Shown here: positions 34,332 through 44,307 of the stretch, one piece after another
Position numbering within the stretch: position 1 is the first letter of the stretch
Layout of the letters: every line of letters starts with the position of its first letter
DNA from: G963704535 sp963704535
Lineage (GTDB): Bacteria > Chloroflexota > Chloroflexia > Chloroflexales > Roseiflexaceae
Length of the DNA: 64,000 nt
Reading direction: 5' to 3'
NCBI GenBank assembly: GCA_963704535.1
Contig: OY969916.1
Location: 10,292,001-10,356,000, forward strand
Notes under the pieces: model-generated
The model's input: the letters and a program-made list of their open reading frames with translations, nothing else
What the model was told of the DNA's origin: nothing
Databases searched by the model: none
Program-made: the position numbers and the translations under genes

Positions 34332-35389
34332 GCAAGCGGCCGACCAACCAACAGATCCGCGTGCTGGTGGTCGAGGACTCGCGCGCACAACGCGACATGC
34401 TGGTCGGCCTGTTGCAGACGACCGGGGAGTTTGTGGTCGCAGGCACCGCCAGCAACGGCCAGGAGGCGATCGACGCTACGCTGCGCCTGCGGCCGGATGT
34501 CGTCGCGATGGACATTCACCTGCCGGTCCTCGACGGCTACGACGCCACGCGCCAGATTATGCGGCGCTGCCCAACTCCGATCGTGATGGTAAGCGGCAGC
34601 GATGGCGACGTGAACCGTCGCTCGCTTGAGGCGCTGGCGGCCGGCGCGCTGGCGGTCGTACGCAAGCCGGCCAGCGCCAGCCACACCAACCACCAGGAAG
34701 AGCGGGCCACATTTCTCACGACGCTGCGACTCATGGCTGGCGTGCAGGTGATCACGCGCCACCCTCCGCGCGTACAGGCGCCCGGGCCCGCCACGGCGCC
34801 AAGCACGTCGCCGCTGGTGCTGGCGATCGCCGCTTCGACCGGCGGTCCGGCGGCCGTGCAGATGCTGCTCTCCGGGCTGGGGAAACAGTTCCCGCTGCCG
34901 ATCCTGGTCGCCCAACACATCGCCAGTGGGTTCGCGCCGGCGCTGGCCGAGTGGCTGAATGCGACGGTCCCGCTCCAGGTTCGGCTGGCCGAGCCCGAAG
35001 AGCGGCTCCTGCCGGGCCACGTCTACCTAGCGCCCGACGATTACCATCTCATGGTGCGCGACCGCTTGTACGCGGCGCTGCGGCCGGTGACTCCGCAGGA
35101 CCGCTTCTGTCCAAGCGCCGACCTGCTGTTCGAGTCGGTGGCGAAAAGCTACGGCTCGCGCGCGATCGGCCTGGTGCTGACGGGGATGGGCGACGATGGG
35201 ACGCTGGGCCTGCGGGCGCTGCGCGGCGCCGGTGCTCAGACGCTGGCCCAGGACGAGGCCAGTTGTGTGGTCTATGGCATGCCGCGCGCCGCCGTCGCCG
35301 CCGGCGTGATCACCGGCGTGGTGCCGCTCAACGCGCTGGCCGACGTGATTCTGCGGCGGATCAGCCATGAGGGTGTCAGGAGTGCCTGA
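34328..35389 (+). CDS. cheB: protein-glutamate methylesterase CheB
   Basis: The protein has 353 residues. Receiver at 10-125 with phospho-Asp62 (VVAMDIHLPVLDGY), then the methylesterase domain with the catalytic Ser in IAASTGGPAAVQ, His in LVAQHIASGFAPAL, and Asp in LTGMGDDGTLGLRAL. It demethylates or deamidates receptor glutamates for adaptation. The ATG overlaps the cheW stop, and the stop overlaps the cheR start (TGATG). The active-site set is complete. Confidence 0.94.
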   Translation: MSKRPTNQQIRVLVVEDSRAQRDMLVGLLQTTGEFVVAGTASNGQEAIDATLRLRPDVVAMDIHLPVLDGYDATRQIMRRCPTPIVMVSGSDGDVNRRSLEALAAGALAVVRKPASASHTNHQEERATFLTTLRLMAGVQVITRHPPRVQAPGPATAPSTSPLVLAIAASTGGPAAVQMLLSGLGKQFPLPILVAQHIASGFAPALAEWLNATVPLQVRLAEPEERLLPGHVYLAPDDYHLMVRDRLYAALRPVTPQDRFCPSADLLFESVAKSYGSRAIGLVLTGMGDDGTLGLRALRGAGAQTLAQDEASCVVYGMPRAAVAAGVITGVVPLNALADVILRRISHEGVRSA

Positions 35390-36963
35390 TGAGCGAGATC
35401 GAGCGCCCGACGATCGACGCCGAACTCAGCGACGATCTCTACCTGCGCTTTCGGAACCTGCTGCTCACGCGGAGCGGCCTATTCTACCCCGAGCCCAAGC
35501 GCGGCGACTTGGCCCATGGCCTGCGTATGGTCCTCGCCACGAGCGGCCAGCGTGATCTGGAGGCGCTATATGCCGACGCCGTCGTCCCTGGGCCGGCATG
35601 GGATGCAATCCTGACCCAACTGACGATCGGCGAGACCTACTTCTTTCGCAATGGCCCGCAGTTCGACGCACTCCGGCAGCGCATGTTGCCGGATATTATG
35701 GAGCGCCGCAGCAGCATCCGCAGCATGCGCATCTGGAGCGCTGGCTGCGCGACCGGCGAGGAGCCATACTCGCTAGCGATCACCACTGCCGATCTACTGG
35801 CCGACCGCGATCCCTGGCAGATCTCGATCCTGGCGACCGATATCAACCCCAGCTTCCTGGCCCGCGCCCGCGAGGCGTTGTACGGCGAATGGTCGTTCCG
35901 CGAGACCTCGGCGGCCCAGCGGGCGCGCTACTGGACTCAGGAAGGCAATCGCTGGCGGCTGAACCAGGAGATCCGCCGTATGGTCACATTCGCGCGACTT
36001 AACCTGGCCGAGCCCTGCTACCCGTCGCTGTTCAACGGCACATCCGCGCTGGACATCATCATCTGCCGCAATGTGACGATCTACTTCGACGAGGCCACGA
36101 CCCGGCAGGTCGCCGAGCGGTTCTATGCCGCGCTCGCGCCGGGCGGGTGGCTGATCGTCGGGCACGCCGAGCCCCAGGCAAGCATCTACCACCAGTTCGA
36201 GGTCCACAACTTCCCCTCCACTGTGATCTATCGCAAGCCGCTCGACGCGCCGCTGTTCCCATCCGACCGCCGAGCACCGAGCACCGAGCACCGACCACCG
36301 AGCACCGGAGGAGGAGAAGGGGTGAAGGGGAGAAAGGGTGAAGGGGAGAGGTCCCTTCACCTCCTCTCCTCCTCTTCCCCGACCGCAGGAGGAGAAGGAG
36401 TGAAGGGGAGAAAGGGTGAAGGGGAGAGACCTCTTCTCCCCCTCTCCGCCTCTCCCTCTCCACCGCCCGCCGACCCCTGGCCGCCGATCGCGGCGCGCCT
36501 CGCGCAGGGCGACAAGGCCGGCGCCGAGCGGCTCGTACGCGAGTTGCTCGATACTGCGCCCGACCATGTTGCCGCGCTGACGACCCTCGGTCGGCTCGCC
36601 GCCGATCGGGGCGAGTGGCCGGCCGCCAGCCGGCACTGCGCGCAGGCGATCACGCGCGATCCATTGTGTATCGAGGCCCACTACGTCCTGGCCCAGGTCT
36701 ACGAGCACCAAGGCCAGCTCGACGAGGCGCTGGCCGCCTACCGGCGCACGACCTACCTGGACCGGGGCTTTGTCCTCGGCATGATCGGCATGGGCAATGT
36801 CTGGCGCCAGCTCGGCCGCCCGACCGACGCGCAGCGCTGCTACCGCAACGCCCTCAAGCAGCTCGCCCAACTCCCTCCCTCCGTGCCGCTCCCGATCGCC
36901 GATGGCGTCACCGCCTCCGATCTGGCGGTCTTCGTCACACGGCAGTTGCAGACCGTGAGATAA
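35389..36963 (+). CDS. cheR: CheR methyltransferase with C-terminal TPR
   Basis: The protein has 524 residues. The CheR domain (1-280) has QLTIGETYFFRN, the AdoMet-binding IWSAGCATGEEPYSLAI, ILATDINPSFLARARE and IICRNVTIYF. A low-complexity linker of about 60 residues (RRAPSTEHRPPST, GEGVKGRKGEGE) comes from in-frame dispersed repeats. A TPR segment follows (AALTTLGRLAADRGEWPAAS, AHYVLAQVYEHQGQLDEALA). CheR-TPR proteins methylate receptors in FrzF-like and alternative systems. No receptor gene is in the window, so the target MCP is elsewhere. Confidence 0.92.
   Translation: MSEIERPTIDAELSDDLYLRFRNLLLTRSGLFYPEPKRGDLAHGLRMVLATSGQRDLEALYADAVVPGPAWDAILTQLTIGETYFFRNGPQFDALRQRMLPDIMERRSSIRSMRIWSAGCATGEEPYSLAITTADLLADRDPWQISILATDINPSFLARAREALYGEWSFRETSAAQRARYWTQEGNRWRLNQEIRRMVTFARLNLAEPCYPSLFNGTSALDIIICRNVTIYFDEATTRQVAERFYAALAPGGWLIVGHAEPQASIYHQFEVHNFPSTVIYRKPLDAPLFPSDRRAPSTEHRPPSTGGGEGVKGRKGEGERSLHLLSSSSPTAGGEGVKGRKGEGERPLLPLSASPSPPPADPWPPIAARLAQGDKAGAERLVRELLDTAPDHVAALTTLGRLAADRGEWPAASRHCAQAITRDPLCIEAHYVLAQVYEHQGQLDEALAAYRRTTYLDRGFVLGMIGMGNVWRQLGRPTDAQRCYRNALKQLAQLPPSVPLPIADGVTASDLAVFVTRQLQTVR
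36270..36455. repeat. in-frame GAAGGGGAGAAAGGGTGAAG / CACCGAGCACCGA repeats in cheR
   Basis: Two blocks of GGAGGAGAAGG.GTGAAGGGG plus facing CCTCTCC tracts and several GAGCACCGA units. The cheR frame stays open through the whole stretch. Confidence 0.7.
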
Positions 36964-36983
36964 ACTGAACGCATTGTGATCTG

Positions 36984-37022
36984 AAAGGGGAGGTTGAGGA
37001 TTTTCCTCAACCTCCCCTTTTT
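36984..37022 (+). terminator. rho-independent terminator after cheR
   Basis: AAAGGGGAGGTTGAGGA and TCCTCAACCTCCCCTTT form a perfect 17-bp stem with a short T loop, followed by TTTT. It closes the che operon. Confidence 0.88.
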
Positions 37023-37261
37023 GCCTCTGAGGCTTGTTCGTTCGCACCATCTGTGATACAGTGTGCCTACTCAGCTCCCACCTACCACAATCAGCAATCG
37101 TACCTCGACGTACACGCGTATGTCATCGCAGGCGGACGCCGGCCGTGCTTTACCCATAGGTTCTGAAGCTCTCTGAAGTAGGGAGTTTGAGGGGCCACCC
37201 CCTCAAGAACAACCCACCTTCGATGTTCATCGGAAGCTCTTTAGAAAGGGAGGGGCACACC
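37023..37261. other. gap with partial family B element
   Basis: No gene is seen. 37171-37215 has AAGTAGGGAGTTTGAGGGG facing CCCCTCAAGAAC, a degenerate family B copy. GGGAGG lies 9 bases before the amidase ATG. Confidence 0.4.
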
Positions 37262-38968
37262 ATGTCTGAGCGAGAGTCAGGAGCGCCGGGACGGCCCGGC
37301 AGACTGAGCCGGAGAGCCTTCCTGCGACGAAGTGCGCTGGTCGCCACCGGCCCGGCCATGCTGGGGCTGGCCCCCGCAACGGTCGCCCTGGCCGGCACCG
37401 CGCCGGCCACGCGCGACCCGCAGCTCGCGGCGGTCGGCGAAGATGTGATCGAGACGTCGATCGCCGATCTCCAGGCGGCGATGGAGCAAGGCAAGCTCAA
37501 CGCGCGCCAGATCACGCGCCAGTACATCAGGCGCATCAAACTGCTCGATATGAAAGGCCCGCACATCCGCTCGGTGCTGGAGATCAACCCGGACGCGCTG
37601 GAGATCGCCGCCGCCCTCGACAAGGAGCGCGCCAAGACGGGACCGCGCGGCCCGCTCCACGGCATCCCCATCCTGCTCAAGGACAACATCGATACGGACG
37701 ACAAGCAGTTGACCACTGCCGGGTCGCTGGCGCTCATCGGCAGCCGGCCGGCGCAGGACGCCACCGTCGCGAAGCGGCTGCGCGACGCCGGGGCGATCAT
37801 CCTCGGCAAGGCCAATCTGAGCGAGTGGGCCAACTTTCGCGGCTTCCAATCGTCAAGCGGGTGGAGCGGGCGCGGCCGGCAATGCCTGAACCCCAATGTG
37901 CTGTCGCACAACCCGTGCGGCTCCAGCGCTGGGTCGGCTGCTGCGGTCGCCGCCAGCTTCGCGGCTGCGGCGCTGGGCAGCGAGACCGACGGCTCGATCG
38001 TGTGCCCCTCGTCGATCTGCGGCGTCGTCGGGATCAAGCCGACCGTCGGCCTAGTCAGTCGCGCCGGAGTCATCCCGATCGCCCACAGCCAGGATACCGC
38101 TGGCCCGCACGGCCGCACCGTGGCCGACGCGGCCGCGCTGCTGGGCGCCTTGACGGGCGTTGACCCGCGCGACCCGGCTACCTCCGAGAGCGCCGGGAAG
38201 TTCTATGCCGACTACACCCAGTTTCTCGACTCGGGCGCGCTGCAAGGGGCGCGCATCGGCGTCGCCCGTGCGACCTTCTGGGGCTACAGCCCGGAAGCCG
38301 ACCAGGTCTGCGAGGCGGCGATCGAGATATTGCGGGCGGCCGGCGCAGTGATCGTCGACCCGGCCGATATCCCGACCGCGCAGGAGATCGCCACCGGCCC
38401 ATCCGAGTTCGAGGTGCTGCTGTACGAGTTCAAGGCCGATCTGAACCAGTACCTTGCCACCCGCGTGCCCGACAACCGCTTCCCCGGCAAGACGGTGCTA
38501 CGGACGCTGGAGGAGATTATCGCCTTCAACGAGGCCAAGGCCCAGGTTGAGCTGCCCTACTTCGGGCAGGAGATCTTCTATCTGGCCCAGGCCAAGGGGC
38601 CGCTCACCGAGCAGGCCTACCTCGACGCGCTGGCGACCATACGCCGCATCTCGCGCGAGGAAGGGATCGACAAGGTGATGGACGATCTCAATCTCGATGC
38701 GCTGATCGCGCCGACCGGCTCGCCGTCATGGCCGATCGACTTGGTCAACGGCGACCACTTCCTGGGCGCCAGCTCGTCGCCGGCGGCGATCGCTGGCTAC
38801 CCACTGATTAGCGTACCGGCCGGCTACTCGTTCGAGCTGCCGGTCGGCCTCACGTTCATGGGCCGGGCCTACAGCGAGCCGACGCTGATCAAGCTGGCCT
38901 ACGCCTTCGAGCAGGCGGCCAACGTTCGCCGGCCGCCGCGATACCTGCCGACGCTGGAATTGCCCTAA
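37262..38968 (+). CDS. Tat-exported amidase-signature enzyme
   Basis: The protein has 568 residues. A twin-arginine signal is seen (SRRAFLRRSALVATGPAMLG). The amidase-signature triad is present: Lys in GIPILLKDNIDTDD, the cis-Ser and nucleophilic Ser in the SSAGSAAAVAASFAAAALGS-ETDGS stretch (about residues 220-245). It hydrolyses amide bonds of unknown substrates outside the membrane. The closest families are the secreted amidases annotated as aspartyl/glutamyl-tRNA amidotransferase-A-like. Start chosen behind GGGAGG. It is flanked by repeats, and no operon partner is seen. Confidence 0.88.
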   Translation: MSERESGAPGRPGRLSRRAFLRRSALVATGPAMLGLAPATVALAGTAPATRDPQLAAVGEDVIETSIADLQAAMEQGKLNARQITRQYIRRIKLLDMKGPHIRSVLEINPDALEIAAALDKERAKTGPRGPLHGIPILLKDNIDTDDKQLTTAGSLALIGSRPAQDATVAKRLRDAGAIILGKANLSEWANFRGFQSSSGWSGRGRQCLNPNVLSHNPCGSSAGSAAAVAASFAAAALGSETDGSIVCPSSICGVVGIKPTVGLVSRAGVIPIAHSQDTAGPHGRTVADAAALLGALTGVDPRDPATSESAGKFYADYTQFLDSGALQGARIGVARATFWGYSPEADQVCEAAIEILRAAGAVIVDPADIPTAQEIATGPSEFEVLLYEFKADLNQYLATRVPDNRFPGKTVLRTLEEIIAFNEAKAQVELPYFGQEIFYLAQAKGPLTEQAYLDALATIRRISREEGIDKVMDDLNLDALIAPTGSPSWPIDLVNGDHFLGASSSPAAIAGYPLISVPAGYSFELPVGLTFMGRAYSEPTLIKLAYAFEQAANVRRPPRYLPTLELP

Positions 38969-38976
38969 AGACAATG

Positions 38977-39117
38977 TCAGTTGTCAGTGGTCAGTTGCCA
39001 GTTGCGGCGCAACTGGCAACTGACCACTCTGGAAAAAAGGGGGTTTGAGGGGGCAGCCCCCTCAGTCTTCCCCCACCCACACTGTAAAGGAGAACGGCGT
39101 CACCCGAAACCTTGTCT
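38977..39117. repeat. GTCAGTTG inverted repeat fused to a left-truncated family A MITE
   Basis: GTCAGTTGTCAGTGGTCAGT faces GCAACTGGCAACTGACC; then from about 39031 GGGGGTTTGAGGGGGCAGCC to CCTTGTCT at 39110-39117, followed by TA. The left terminal repeat of the MITE is missing. Confidence 0.72.
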
Positions 39118-39150
39118 TATGAGCGCATGGCGCGCCGCCGATCGGAGTGA

Positions 39151-39159
39151 TGGTATAAT
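39151..39159 (+). promoter_or_regulatory. extended -10 of icd
   Basis: TGGTATAAT lies 41 bases upstream of the icd ATG; no convincing -35 at 17 bases. Confidence 0.5.
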
Positions 39160-39199
39160 AGCGCGAGCATGACGTACCGAGAGTTCAAAGGAGATCCTG

Positions 39200-40501
<1,302 letters not shown>

Positions 40502-40536
40502 ATCGATCGTTTCACCACGAAGTAAATGGAACCAGG

Positions 40537-40572
40537 TAGCGGGCGAGGGTTCGTGGACCTTCGCCCGCTGTG
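40537..40572 (+). terminator. stem-loop downstream of icd
   Basis: AGCGGGCGAGGGTTC pairs imperfectly with GACCTTCGCCCGCTG. A second small hairpin (AGACGGACGAGGGTCC/GTCT) lies near 40610-40630 before TTTGTAATTT. Confidence 0.45.
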
Positions 40573-40732
40573 GATGATGGGGGAAGATATCCTGTGATGG
40601 GGAAATAGACGGACGAGGGTCCGTCTATTTGTAATTTGGGCCGCAATTTATTACGTCTATCCTCGACAAAACCTATTCGTGTGGTAAACTTACGACCATC
40701 GTGTCTGGCGATGGCTAAACTTGGAGTATAAC

Positions 40733-41425
40733 ATGGATCGCACTATCCGATTTATAGAGTTATATAATCGTCTTGCTGGTCACCTCGCCAAGATCACCGG
40801 CAAAAATGATAGAACACCTTTCTACGAATTACTAGATGAATCGGCTCCGCTTAGCCGAACGATCAGCAATGAATTAGTACGACTAAAGAAATTCGGCGAT
40901 CTTCGTAACGTTATTATTCATGGATTAAACTACCCAAGAGAAGTTATTGCAGAGCCGACCGAAGCGACAGTATATCATTTCCAGAAAATAGTAGATCGTA
41001 TCATTGCTCCTAGGAAGGTTTCCGATTATATTAAAGATGTTCGGATATTTACACCACAAGAGAGCTTGATAAGTGCGCTGCGCTATATGAGAGAATATGA
41101 CTTTTCCCAAATAGCCGTAAGTAGGGATGGCCAATTGGCATTGCTTACAACAGAAGGTATCGCCAAGTGGCTTGAGAAAAAAGTGGATCAGGAATACATA
41201 ATTGACTCAGAAGCAACTGTAGGTGATGCACTTGAAGAAGACATACCCAACAACTTTAAGTTAATCAGTCGAGCAAGTACGATAGACGACGTGCAAACGC
41301 TATTCGCAAGGTCTATCGAACAAGGCTACCCTCGACTGTTTGCTGTGATAATAACGCTAAATGGAAGACCAAGTGAGAAGCTTCTGGGCATAATTACGCC
41401 TTGGGATATGATTGAGAAGCCGTAA
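40733..41425 (+). CDS. HEPN-like domain fused to two CBS domains
   Basis: The protein has 230 residues. The N-terminal 65 residues are helical and end in FGDLRNVIIHGLNYPR; R58 and H63 form an Rx4H motif, the active-site signature of HEPN ribonucleases. The rest is a pair of CBS domains (about 95-155 and 165-228, ISALRYMREYDFSQIAVSRD and DDVQTLFARSIEQGYPRLFA), which usually bind adenine nucleotides. A plausible reading is an RNase switched by a nucleotide signal. The gene is clearly AT-richer than its neighbours and has its own GGAG ribosome site, which suggests recent acquisition. Confidence 0.6.
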   Translation: MDRTIRFIELYNRLAGHLAKITGKNDRTPFYELLDESAPLSRTISNELVRLKKFGDLRNVIIHGLNYPREVIAEPTEATVYHFQKIVDRIIAPRKVSDYIKDVRIFTPQESLISALRYMREYDFSQIAVSRDGQLALLTTEGIAKWLEKKVDQEYIIDSEATVGDALEEDIPNNFKLISRASTIDDVQTLFARSIEQGYPRLFAVIITLNGRPSEKLLGIITPWDMIEKP

Positions 41426-41589
41426 AATCCTCTATCCATACGCTGTAGTATGCTTGCAGCCCACCACGCGCAGGTAGTTCAACCGCTTCGTACTCAAGAG
41501 CGTGGCTTTTTTGGCGTTATCTCGTGCAGCACGCTCGCGGCGGCTGGTGCGCCACTCGTTAGCCGGAGAGCGTCAGCTTGGAGGGAACA

Positions 41590-42456
41590 ATGGCAAACGA
41601 CAAGGACAGTCCAAAGAAGGGCTATAGGTTCTTCCGCGAACACGCACGCGACTCCAAACCCTTCACGTTCAGCGAGCTTGAGGCGGCGTCTGGCTGGTCA
41701 CTCGTCAGCATCGACACCTATAAGGCCAAGCAATGGAAGGATCTTCTTGAGAAAGCCGGCCCAGGCCTCTGGACGGTCCGGAAGGAGTTTCTACGTCTTT
41801 CAGAGGCAGAATTCCTTGATCACATAAGCCAGAAGCGCCCCCTGTTTTCACGATACAACCGAAAAGGCCATCAACACTATGTCATGTTTGAGTTCCTCTT
41901 GCCGCTCACCCGCGAGAGTCAACTTCGCGCTACTTTGGATGAGCTGTTCTACTCGGATACGGTCGCGCAGCGACTCGGTGAGATCGGAGTGACCAAGCTT
42001 TCTGAAGTAGTCACAAAAAGCCCCGAGGAAACAGCCGAAGCATTCTACGCGCGGGTCGTTGAACTCACTACCGACCGCTTCGGTGGCTACTCGGTCAGCC
42101 ACGTGTCCGGGAGATACAAGGCGGCACAACTCATGACACGCGCTGCTGCACTTGAGCATGTGACAGGTGGTGGCCGCTATCTCATCGATGAAACGACTGC
42201 GGCCGTACGCTTCATCATTCCGTGTCAGACCGGCACGTTCACGTTCTCTGACACACTCGAGGCGTCGTTCAACTGGCTCAACCTTCTCGACGCGCCTGGT
42301 GATACGCTAGAAGAGGAAGTACAGCTAGTCCGAAAACTCTTCTTTCTACTATTCGTCGAAAGCGTGGTCCGTACAGTGAAAGGAGAGGACGAGATCTGGC
42401 TTGTTGAGTCCGGAATCCATCATCGGTTGTATCGGTGGGAAAGAGTGGAACATTGA
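41590..42456 (+). CDS. hypothetical protein with putative N-terminal wHTH
   Basis: The protein has 288 residues and starts at ATG 41590 behind GGAGGG. The first 75 residues (YRFFREHARDSKPFTFSELE, ASGWSLVSIDTYKAKQWKDL) look like a winged-helix region; the middle FLLPLTRESQLRATLDELFY and C-terminal FIIPCQTGTFTFSDTLEASF are unassigned. No family is recognised. It sits in the accessory stretch between HEPN-CBS and DUF6155, so a role in stress or defence is possible but unproven. GC is lower than in the flanking core genes. Confidence 0.55.
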   Translation: MANDKDSPKKGYRFFREHARDSKPFTFSELEAASGWSLVSIDTYKAKQWKDLLEKAGPGLWTVRKEFLRLSEAEFLDHISQKRPLFSRYNRKGHQHYVMFEFLLPLTRESQLRATLDELFYSDTVAQRLGEIGVTKLSEVVTKSPEETAEAFYARVVELTTDRFGGYSVSHVSGRYKAAQLMTRAAALEHVTGGGRYLIDETTAAVRFIIPCQTGTFTFSDTLEASFNWLNLLDAPGDTLEEEVQLVRKLFFLLFVESVVRTVKGEDEIWLVESGIHHRLYRWERVEH

Positions 42457-43033
42457 TCCTGGCTAATACACGTATGCAACCGACCGCTTCGCGCGCGAGA
42501 TCGTTGATTTTTTGAGCAGTCTTATGCAGCGCGCCTCGGCGGCACATGAAGCGCAAACCGTTCGGCGGCACATCGACCTCACCTCTCCTTCAAGGCGCGC
42601 GTGGTATAACATCCATCGACCAAGGTGTTGGCTCGGGCAACATGGAGAGGCACACGGAATGGAGATTGCCGTCATCGTCTGTCCGGCCACAATCAGTATG
42701 CACGATATGAGCGCGAAGAAGTGACGTGCCTATGAACGCAAATAAGCGCAGTTCCATTTCGAATGCTACGACCTTCGAGGAGATGGACTCCTTCTGGAAT
42801 ACTCAGCACACGACCATTTGCGGGCTATCCTTGCTCCTGGTCGGGCGACTACACCCGCACCTCGGGACATCCTTCCGCTTGGATGGATAGCATTACCTAC
42901 AGATCATGACATCCTTCCTCCTGGATGGATAGCATTCTCCGCAGGTCAGGACATCCTCAAGCCACCCCACCCTATAAATCGTCTATAATATCGCGGTAGC
43001 ATCAGAGGCATCGGGCACTGAGGAGCGATACTA
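42457..43033. other. 577-base gap, including three 42-base tandem repeats
   Basis: Short open frames here lack ribosome sites and known motifs. From 42866 the unit GACATCCTTCC.C.TGGATGG ATAGCATT recurs at 42908 and 42950 with a period of exactly 42 bases; the third copy is cut short. Each unit contains a small TCC...GGA hairpin. It lies directly upstream of the DUF6155 gene. Confidence 0.5.
42866..42961. repeat. 42-bp direct repeats (2.3 copies)
   Basis: GACATCC starts at 42866, 42908 and 42950; the first two units agree in about 30 of 42 bases, the third is partial. Confidence 0.6.
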
Positions 43034-43561
43034 ATGAGCAAGCCCACTATTCGCGAAGTGCGTAAGTACCTCGAAGCCAAATCCCACGCGGATCTCGTCA
43101 GCGATATCGTCCTGTTCTGTACCCAATTCGATGGCGTCAAAGAGTATTATTCGACCCAACTGGGGCATGGTTATAGCGAGGATCTGCTCGAAAAGTACAA
43201 GGCGATCGTTCGCAAGGAGTTCTTCCCGGCACGTGGATTTGGTCAAGCGCGGCTCTCGATCGCGCGGAAGGCGATCAATGACTATAAGAAGGTGTCCCGT
43301 AATCTGCCCGGGTTGGTTGACCTTATGCTTTTCTACGTCGAAATGGGCGTCCGTTACACGAATGAATACGGCGACATCCACGAGGGATTCTACACGAGTA
43401 TGGAAAGCGTGTACGATGGAGCACTCAAAATGATCACCGCGAATGGTCTCCAGGCGCAATACCAAACACGCTGTTACAAAGCCGTGACCGACACGCACGG
43501 TATGGGGTGGGGCTTCCACGATACCTTGAGCCACATGTATCACACGGCGTTTGATGACTGA
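43034..43561 (+). CDS. DUF6155 family protein
   Basis: The protein has 175 residues: MSKPTIREVRKYLEAKSHAD, LFCTQFDGVKEYYSTQLGHG, KEFFPARGFGQARLSIARKA, FYVEMGVRYTNEYGDIHEGF. The pattern fits DUF6155, small helical proteins of unknown function common in diverse bacteria. GAGGAGCGATACT precedes the ATG. The stop TGA is immediately followed by GAAACTGTTTGAAAAGGG, a half family B element, exactly as after cheA. Confidence 0.7.
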   Translation: MSKPTIREVRKYLEAKSHADLVSDIVLFCTQFDGVKEYYSTQLGHGYSEDLLEKYKAIVRKEFFPARGFGQARLSIARKAINDYKKVSRNLPGLVDLMLFYVEMGVRYTNEYGDIHEGFYTSMESVYDGALKMITANGLQAQYQTRCYKAVTDTHGMGWGFHDTLSHMYHTAFDD

Positions 43562-43585
43562 GAAACTGTTTGAAAAGGGTATTGG
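43562..43585. repeat. partial family B element after DUF6155
   Basis: GAAACTGTTTGAAAAGGGT abuts the stop codon; the right half is missing. Confidence 0.6.
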
Positions 43586-43642
43586 CCGCATTCCGAATGT
43601 GGTATGATGAGGCCGATCCACTAGCATCGGAGAGGTGCGGCT

Positions 43643-44203
43643 ATGACAGTCCAGACTACGCGCAGGCCGTTTACGGTTGCCGATTACGCGCGCATGCGGG
43701 AAACGGGCATCCTCAAAGAAGATGATCGCGTTGAGCTGATCGATGGCGAGGTGCGGCTTATGAGCCCGATTGGTCCATTGCATGCGGCGATCGTCAATCG
43801 GCTCACCGCGTTTATCAGCCGCCACTTGGGAGAGACGGTTATTCTGAGTGTGCAGAACCCGATTCAACTCCATGATTATTCCGAACCGCAGCCCGATCTG
43901 GCGCTGCTCCAGCCGCGCGATGACTTCTATGTACATGGACACCCAAGGCCAGATGATGTCTTCCTGGTGATTGAAATCGTCAATTCATCGATTGACTATG
44001 ATCGCGATGAGAAGATACCGCAGTATGCTGAAGCGGGCATAGCCGAAGCCTGGCTGATAGACGTCAATCATCAAACAATTGAGCAGTATACACAACCACG
44101 CAGCGGCGGCTACCGAAACAAGCTTATCGTTGCGTTTGATGAGATTATTATCGCTCAGACGCTACCGCAGCTTCAAATTCCGATTGAGCGCATTTTTGGT
44201 TAA
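43643..44203 (+). CDS. Uma2-family (DUF820) putative restriction-like nuclease
   Basis: The protein has 186 residues. It opens RPFTVADYARMRETGILKED, VELIDGEVRLMSPIGPLHAA, and keeps the PD-(D/E)xK-like core: the D of SEPQPDLALLQPR and the E-V/K line DVFLVIEIVNSSIDYDRDEK-IPQYAEAGIAEAWLID. These proteins are abundant in Chloroflexota and cyanobacteria; their targets are unknown. The TAA stop overlaps the first base of a family A MITE at 44203. A second copy is encoded at 60274. Confidence 0.88.
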   Translation: MTVQTTRRPFTVADYARMRETGILKEDDRVELIDGEVRLMSPIGPLHAAIVNRLTAFISRHLGETVILSVQNPIQLHDYSEPQPDLALLQPRDDFYVHGHPRPDDVFLVIEIVNSSIDYDRDEKIPQYAEAGIAEAWLIDVNHQTIEQYTQPRSGGYRNKLIVAFDEIIIAQTLPQLQIPIERIFG

Positions 44204-44297
44204 GACAAGGTTTCGGGTGGCGCCATTCTCCTTTACAGTGTGAGTGGGGGAGACTGAGGGGGCTGCCCCCTCAAACCCCCTTTTTCCCAGAATTGAA
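44203..44297. repeat. family A MITE, right-truncated copy
   Basis: AGACAAGGTTTCGGGTGGCG to CTCAAACCCCCTTTTT and CCCAGAATTG; the right terminal repeat is missing. It begins inside the Uma2 stop codon and ends directly before the ribosome site of the next gene. Confidence 0.72.
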
Positions 44298-44307
44298 GGA
44301 GTTGACG

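Noticed and set aside
42866..42961. Possible CRISPR array from regularly spaced repeats
   Set aside because: Only 2.3 units, no unique spacers between constant repeats, and no cas genes in the window.
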